A stretch of 44,002 nt of DNA from Pirellulales bacterium (GTDB taxonomy: Bacteria > Planctomycetota > Planctomycetia > Pirellulales > Thermoguttaceae), in NCBI GenBank assembly GCA_016928165.1, contig JAFGLH010000143.1, forward strand, positions 1 to 44,002, read 5' to 3'. Below are positions 40,051 to 44,002 of this stretch, piece after piece; the first letter of the stretch is position 1, and every line of letters begins with the position of its first letter. The notes under the pieces are model-generated. The model was given only the letters and a program-made list of their open reading frames with translations. It had not been told where the DNA came from and ran no database searches. A program made the position numbers and the translations under genes.

Positions 40051-40127
40051 GTTGGGGCGGTTCAGCTACCACCCCAACATTCCATCCAACCGCCGCCTCA
40101 ATATTCCATACAACCGCTGCCCCAACC
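40051..40127. repeat. GGGGTGGCAGTT-family repeats, degenerate cluster
   Basis: GTTGGGGCGGTTCAGCTACC ... CCCCAAC at 40051-40078, then CCAACCGCCGCCTCAA and CAACCGCTGCCCCAAC (40086-40127), directly after the agmatinase stop. Confidence 0.65.
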
Positions 40128-40157
40128 AAGACTCTGCCCCCTGGTCCTTGGTCCCAT

Positions 40158-40355
40158 TTAGGCCGCGACCCTTGTCGAGTGCCTGGCGGCGGGGAAACGA
40201 CCGGCCCAGTATTGCTCCGCCTCGGAATTCAGCCGGAGCGGCGGTCGCCGGCTATCCACTGCCCTCTCGATTTTAGGCTCACCGCTCTCGTCCCCGTAGA
40301 CGACCCGCAGCGCCAGAGTTGCTCTGTTTTCACAATGCTTCTTAAAACTTTTCAT
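40158..40355 (-). CDS. Small basic protein of unknown function
   Basis: A 65-residue product from ATG 40355, with GGAG eight bases upstream. It begins MKSFKKHCENRATLALRVVY and is strongly Arg/Lys-rich towards the C-terminus. No family recognised. The next gene on the same strand (40510-40743) is also small, and both may belong to one transcript. The call rests on the good ribosome-binding site and the codon pattern only. Confidence 0.45.
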   Translation of the reverse strand: MKSFKKHCENRATLALRVVYGDESGEPKIERAVDSRRPPLRLNSEAEQYWAGRFPAARHSTRVAA

Positions 40356-40509
40356 ATACGACGCTCCTAACTTTTTTGGCCTTCTCGCGCCCAAAAGCTC
40401 TCGGCGAGAAGTTGCCGGACACGTGTATGCCCCGCCAAACTCGAGTGCCTCATCTCCGTGCATGGCAACGACGAAGTCGAAAAATGCCTCCGGCCCCGGA
40501 TCTCTCAGT

Positions 40510-40743
40510 TTAAGCCGCGCGGGGACGCCGCATGTCGCGCAAGCCCACGGTCCGGATAGGCGGCGCCGCCGAACCGGTCGCGCGGCGATAGCTATATTGC
40601 CGGGAGTTGGCCCGGCGGCGCGCGGAATCGGGGATCTGATCGGTCAACTCCAATCGACGTTCCAATTCGCCGTCGATCGCCTCGCTGAGGTTCAGCAGTT
40701 CGTCATCGTTCATGCGGTGAAGACGTTTCATTAGGGGTTTCAT
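40510..40743 (-). CDS. Small charged protein of unknown function
   Basis: A 77-residue product from ATG 40743, with GGAGG about ten bases upstream. The N-terminal half is an amphipathic helix, MKRLHRMNDDELLNLSEAID followed by GELERRLEL, a pattern seen in small planctomycete proteins as I recall (not searched). The C-terminal half is Arg-rich and probably disordered. Function unknown. An upstream ATG at 40833 would add a segment without ribosome-binding support. Confidence 0.55.
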   Translation of the reverse strand: MKPLMKRLHRMNDDELLNLSEAIDGELERRLELTDQIPDSARRRANSRQYSYRRATGSAAPPIRTVGLRDMRRPRAA

Positions 40744-40829
40744 CCTTAGGTTGCCTCCTTTGTCGGGCCGGCGTCGGGCCGGCGGTGTCGCGGCATGGAA
40801 AAAACGGAAAACGAAAACGACGGCGCGGT

Positions 40830-41360
40830 TCACGCCGCGCGTCGGGTTTCTTTCGGCGGTTGCTCCGCGAGTTTCCTGGGCTTGACGATCCGCGGTTGGC
40901 TGTCAGCCAGCGTGGCCACTAAAACCGACGACAAGGGCGCCCGGGCCGGGCGGCGACCTTTCGAACGCCTCCATTGCCCTAGCGTCACCGTCGCGATGGC
41001 GCCGATCAGCCCGCCAACGGCGATCCAAACGCCTACCCACGGGCGGTGTTCGTCCGCTCCGGAAACGGATGAATCCGAGGCTGTCCGGGAGGAAGTCTCA
41101 TCGCTTCGAGACCCGGAACGGAAGGCCGGCTTGCCGCGGTACGACTTAAAGGGAGCGGGCGATTTTCCGCGCCATGACGTATCGCTCGCTCTGCCGGTAT
41201 ATTCCTCCAGCCGAGGAATCAACAGCCCTTCGTCGTCGGCCACGGCATGGAACTCCGCGTTGTCGCTCGACGCGGGCAAGGTGAAATCGTCGGTCGCGCG
41301 GGCAAGTACGCCGTAGGCGGCCAGACAAAGAAAAGACACGATGGCGGCCTTGAGTTTCAT
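40830..41360 (-). CDS. Exported single-span membrane protein of unknown function
   Basis: A 176-residue protein. The N-terminal signal peptide MKLKAAIVSFLCLAAYGVLARA is followed by an acidic then Ser/Arg-rich extracytoplasmic segment, one membrane helix (about 108-128, WVGVWIAVGGLIGAIATVTLG), and a basic cytoplasmic tail. GGAGGAG is about 11 bases upstream of the ATG. It is 55 bases downstream of the gene at 41416-41940 on the same strand, probably co-transcribed. No known family recognised; a type I membrane protein topology is inferred. Confidence 0.7.
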   Translation of the reverse strand: MKLKAAIVSFLCLAAYGVLARATDDFTLPASSDNAEFHAVADDEGLLIPRLEEYTGRASDTSWRGKSPAPFKSYRGKPAFRSGSRSDETSSRTASDSSVSGADEHRPWVGVWIAVGGLIGAIATVTLGQWRRSKGRRPARAPLSSVLVATLADSQPRIVKPRKLAEQPPKETRRAA

Positions 41361-41415
41361 GATTTTCTCGCTCCTCCTGAAAAGGATATTTTTCGATAAG
41401 CGAACAAGGACATAT

Positions 41416-41940
41416 TTAATTTAAACCGGTAACGGGCGGCTCTAAATTGCCGCGACAACGGCGGGCGAACCAGCGTCGAAACATCGCCGCTCGATCGAGC
41501 CGCAACGGCAGCGGCAGTCCGGCTTGCCGCGGAGCGGAGGCGGTCGGTCGGACGCCTTCTCTTTCCAGAAACCGCTGGAAAAAATCGGCCCACTGCCGCG
41601 CGAACAACGGTCCTAAAATGAACAGCGAGCCGTGTTGGCGGACGAACGACTCCAGACCTTCATGCGTCGCTTCGCTGTATACGGCCACGGCCTCGGCTCC
41701 CAGGCGGGCGACTGCTTGAAGAAAAGCGTCGCTCGCCCGGCAAGGATCGTCGCCGGCGTCCACGATCGCCGTCTCCGCGGTCCGCAGCAACTTGCGGATC
41801 GCGGGCAACGAGCTTTCCGACGAAATCTTTACCCGCCGTCGAGGGCGCCGCGCGCCCCAGGTCCGAATCTGGTCCTGCAACGACTCTCCGGGATAAAGGA
41901 GGAGAAGATCGGCGGCGGGTGACAAGCGAACGACGTTCAT
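41416..41940 (-). CDS. Conserved-looking cytoplasmic protein of unknown function
   Basis: A 174-residue product from ATG 41940 (MNVVRLSPAADLLLLYPGES). An upstream ATG at 42024 adds a basic, low-complexity segment and is less likely; neither start has a strong ribosome-binding site. Alternating strand and helix patterns (VKISSES..., TAIVDAGDDPCRASDAFLQAV, AEAVAVYSEATHEGLESFV, GSLFILGPLF) suggest a small Rossmann-like fold, in outline similar to a response-regulator receiver, but no phosphorylation motif could be assigned. It is upstream of and probably in an operon with the exported membrane protein. Confidence 0.6.
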   Translation of the reverse strand: MNVVRLSPAADLLLLYPGESLQDQIRTWGARRPRRRVKISSESSLPAIRKLLRTAETAIVDAGDDPCRASDAFLQAVARLGAEAVAVYSEATHEGLESFVRQHGSLFILGPLFARQWADFFQRFLEREGVRPTASAPRQAGLPLPLRLDRAAMFRRWFARRCRGNLEPPVTGLN

Positions 41941-42253
41941 GTACCTTCGGCGCTCCGACGGTGTTTTCGACGGATCGGTCCTCTTGCCCGAAACGGGCGC
42001 ACAGAACCCGAACCGCTTATGCACGCAACAGACATGCCGTAATGAGGAAAAAACCGAATGGCAGCCGCAACCACCGGCTACGGCAAAGGGTTACGGAAAG
42101 GCCTCCGCTCCAAAGCCGAACGGGAAAAAAACGGATCGGTCGCAAAGCGCGACCGACCGGCGGCCGCAAAGCGCGACCGCCGCGACTCGACGACTTGCGA
42201 TTACCTTCGCGCCCAATTGACGGGCGAAAGGGCGAATCAATACAATGTCCCCC
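41941..42253. other. Divergent gap before malic enzyme
   Basis: About 310 bases without a credible gene. It contains two direct copies of CGCAAAGCGCGACCG (42141-42155 and 42166-42180); the first forms the hairpin GGTCGC / GCGACC (42138-42154). The malic enzyme promoter is at the right end. Confidence 0.5.
42217..42246 (+). promoter_or_regulatory. Promoter overlapping the first ATG of malic enzyme
   Basis: TTGACG (42217-42222), 18-base spacer, TACAAT (42241-42246). Transcription would start near 42253, beyond the ATG at 42245, so the ATG at 42254 would be used at the very 5' end of the mRNA. Confidence 0.5.
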
Positions 42254-43444
42254 ATGAATACGCCGACCACGGAACAGAAACAATCGGAGCGGATAATCGA
42301 GTTGCACCGGGGAGGAAAGATCGAGGTCTCTCTGAAAACTCCACTCAAAACCAGAGAGGACCTGTCGATGGCCTACACGCCCGGGGTGGCTCGGGCCTGC
42401 ATGGCCGTCCACGCCGACCCGGCCAGGAGCTTCGAACTGACGATCCGGCACAACACCGTGGCGGTCGTCTCCGACGGCTCGGCCGTGCTGGGGTTGGGCA
42501 ACATCGGCCCGACCGCCGCCTTGCCGGTGATGGAGGGCAAGTGCATGCTCTTCAAGGAGTTCGCCGGCGTGGACGCATTCCCCATCTGCCTCGACACTCA
42601 GGACGTGGACGAAATCGTCCGCACCTGTGTTTATCTGGCGCCGACCTTCGGCGGCATCAATCTGGAGGACATCTCCTCGCCCCGTTGCGTCGACGTCGAA
42701 CAGCAGCTTATCGAGTTGGTCGACATTCCCGTCTTTCACGACGATCAACACGGCACGGCGGTTGTGGTGTTGGCCGCGCTGCAAAACGCCCTGAAGATCG
42801 TGCAAAAACAACTCGCCGACATCCGCGTGGCCATTTCCGGGGCGGGAGCGGCCGGGGCGGCCATCGCCAAATTGCTGCAATCGGTCGGCTGCCGGTCGAT
42901 TGTCCTCTGCGACCGAGCGGGGATCATCGACCGAAAACGCAATCTCGACGACAACAAAGTCAAACGCTGGATCGCCGAAAACACCAATCCCGAAAACATC
43001 TCCGGCTCGCTCGCCGAGGCGGTCCGCGGGGCCGACGTGTTTATCGGCGTCTCCGGACCGGACCTGCTCGGCGTCGAGGACGTAAAACAAATGGCCGCCG
43101 ATCCGGTGGTTTTCGCCTTGGCCAACCCCGATCCGGAAATCGACCCCCAGGCCGCGCTGACCAGCGCCCGGGTCGTGGCGACCGGCCGGTCCGACTATCC
43201 GAACCAGATCAACAACGTACTTTGTTTCCCGGGCTTGTTCCGAGGAATGCTCGATGTCCGCGCCCGGCGCGTGACCGAGTCGATGAAGCTCGCCGCGGCC
43301 CGGGCGATCGCCGAGGTCGTCTCCGACGACGAGCTAAGCCCCGAGTATTTCATTCCCAGCGTATTCGACGCTCGGGTATCGACCGGCGTGGCCCGGGCCG
43401 TCGCCCAAGCCGCCCTCGATGCCGGCGTGGAACGGAATCATTGA
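42254..43444 (+). CDS. NAD(P)-dependent malic enzyme, short form
   Basis: Oxidatively decarboxylates malate to pyruvate. 396 residues from ATG 42254 (399 from 42245). The family motifs are MAYTPGVARAC (catalytic Tyr), LFKEFAGVDAFP (catalytic Lys), VFHDDQHGTAVV (divalent metal), the dinucleotide fold SGAGAAGAAIAKLL, and FALANPDPEI. It lacks the C-terminal phosphotransacetylase-like domain of MaeB, so it belongs to the short bacterial type (as in Bacillus YtsJ). Start choice: the promoter at 42217-42246 overlaps the first ATG, and GAAAGGG is 12 bases from 42245, so neither start is certain. NAD versus NADP preference cannot be read safely. It is a single gene. Confidence 0.93.
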   Translation: MNTPTTEQKQSERIIELHRGGKIEVSLKTPLKTREDLSMAYTPGVARACMAVHADPARSFELTIRHNTVAVVSDGSAVLGLGNIGPTAALPVMEGKCMLFKEFAGVDAFPICLDTQDVDEIVRTCVYLAPTFGGINLEDISSPRCVDVEQQLIELVDIPVFHDDQHGTAVVVLAALQNALKIVQKQLADIRVAISGAGAAGAAIAKLLQSVGCRSIVLCDRAGIIDRKRNLDDNKVKRWIAENTNPENISGSLAEAVRGADVFIGVSGPDLLGVEDVKQMAADPVVFALANPDPEIDPQAALTSARVVATGRSDYPNQINNVLCFPGLFRGMLDVRARRVTESMKLAAARAIAEVVSDDELSPEYFIPSVFDARVSTGVARAVAQAALDAGVERNH

Positions 43445-43755
43445 TTATTGGCAGAAAAAAAGTGTTCAAAAGGAAAAAGGTATTAGCAGGGAGCACCTCA
43501 AAGAATTCTGGACTCTCATAAATTATGGATATGGTTTTATGAGCCGGCCATGATATTACAAATTGGCAACGTCTTTCGCCGCGCTCCGGCACATGCCGCA
43601 CTGAATAAAGTTGTGGCTCAATATTTTCTGTCAATCATATTTTCCAGCAACGGAATTTGCTGACCCGCACGGTCAATCTGGATATATTGAGATGACTGGG
43701 ATGATGGCAATAAGTTCCTCGTAATCTTTCATTTTAAATCTGAAGTTTTGCAAAT
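43445..43755. other. AT-rich gap between malic enzyme and transposase
   Basis: 311 bases with visibly lower GC than the neighbouring genes and no gene or clear RNA. It probably includes the end of the insertion sequence whose transposase enters from the right. Terminal inverted repeats could not be identified because only one end is in view. Confidence 0.5.
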
Positions 43756-44002
43756 TTAGGTGAGACGTAGTCTTTTCACGACATGGTCATAGCTCCGGGA
43801 ATAGTCGGTGGCTTGCTCGATGGCCCAGGCGATGGTGGACCGCATGGTCTCGCGCAGAACCGCACGACAGGCTTCGCCGATGGTCGTCAGCTTGCGGAGC
43901 GCCCACGCCTTCGCGCGGTTCTGCCCGAGTTGATCCATCAGGAGAGTGTACGCCAGCATGACCAGGTACATGTGCCGGGTCTGGCCCTGGCCGTCGCGCA
44001 AC
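43756..44002 (-). CDS. Transposase C-terminus (DDE, IS4/IS701-like), cut by window edge
   Basis: About 82 codons of the C-terminal end of a transposase; the coding sequence continues past the window. The readable part includes LRDGQGQTRHMYLVMLAYTL, LGQNRAKAWALRKLTTIGEA and a basic end VVKRLRLT, typical of IS4/IS701-type DDE transposase C-termini. Catalytic residues lie outside the window. The AT-rich flank at 43445-43755 fits an inserted element. Subfamily uncertain. Confidence 0.7.
   Translation of the reverse strand, partial: LRDGQGQTRHMYLVMLAYTLLMDQLGQNRAKAWALRKLTTIGEACRAVLRETMRSTIAWAIEQATDYSRSYDHVVKRLRLT

Noticed and set aside
42017-43521. Long open frames overlapping malic enzyme on both strands
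   Set aside because: Arg-rich shadow translations of the malic enzyme gene; no recognisable domain.
1-44002. tRNA or rRNA genes
   Set aside because: No cloverleaf with TTCGA loop plus matched acceptor arm, and no rRNA-like conserved blocks, were recognised by reading; a covariance-model scan would be decisive.

Overview
The window looks like a chromosomal segment of a planctomycete, probably of the Pirellulales type. Three lines of evidence support this. First, GC content is high and codon use is heavily GC-skewed. Second, several families are typical of or enriched in Planctomycetota: a DUF1598-like secreted protein, a DUF1080 protein, a BlaI/BlaR1 pair with an exotic C-terminal domain, a degenerate YhaO/YhaN pair, and a FlgM-like anti-sigma factor. 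Third, genes are mostly solitary or in two-gene overlapping pairs, and gaps are littered with short palindromic repeats. No rRNA, tRNA or CRISPR array was recognised. The assignment comes from reading protein sequence, not from a database search.

Layout. 0-6.4 kb: glycerate 2-kinase, then a convergent blaI-blaR1 operon whose BlaR1-type membrane peptidase is fused to a squalene-cyclase-like toroid, then a DtxR/MntR-type metalloregulator. 6.4-13.1 kb: DUF1598-like protein, dnaE (TTG start), a repeat-crowded gap and an ABC-2 permease. 13.2-18.6 kb: a small membrane protein and the overlapping yhaO-yhaN pair (SbcD/SbcC-like), in which the YhaO active site looks degenerate. 18.9-23.4 kb: TPR membrane protein, RluD-family pseudouridine synthase, MscL with a zinc ribbon, DUF1080 protein and MFS transporter. 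23.8-31.1 kb: a tandem pair of paralogous outer-membrane-like proteins, an RlmM-like rRNA methyltransferase, a secreted protein with about twelve D-x-x-G-x-D-x-Y repeats and a secreted protein with a QW-like toroid motif. 31.2-33.9 kb: C69 dipeptidase plus UroD-family protein. 34-36.8 kb: IS256 remnant, FlgM, and an EF-hand protein with Gly/Met/His/Trp tandem repeats. 36.9-40.0 kb: a polyamine module of pyruvoyl arginine decarboxylase, deoxyhypusine synthase-like enzyme and agmatinase. 40.1-44 kb: four small genes of unknown function, malic enzyme, and the C-terminus of a transposase cut by the window edge.

The clearest unusual signal is a set of several interspersed palindromic repeat families. 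Two of them also sit inside reading frames without breaking them. A 27-22-27 bp inverted-repeat element is found at 4740-4815 (blaR1) and 15156-15231 (yhaN) in the same reading phase. A second family (stem CCCCTCTCCCGC) occurs twice in the glycerate kinase gene, once in yhaN, and supplies the stop codon of the gene ending at 13790. This resembles protein-coding palindromic elements such as those of Rickettsia.

Regulation visible in sequence: a near-consensus promoter with two matched TTCTA-N6-TAGAA operators ahead of blaI; sigma70-like promoters ahead of the DtxR, TPR and MFS genes; and promoter-like sequences lying so close to the starts of the deoxyhypusine-synthase-like gene and the malic enzyme gene that their mRNAs may be nearly leaderless.
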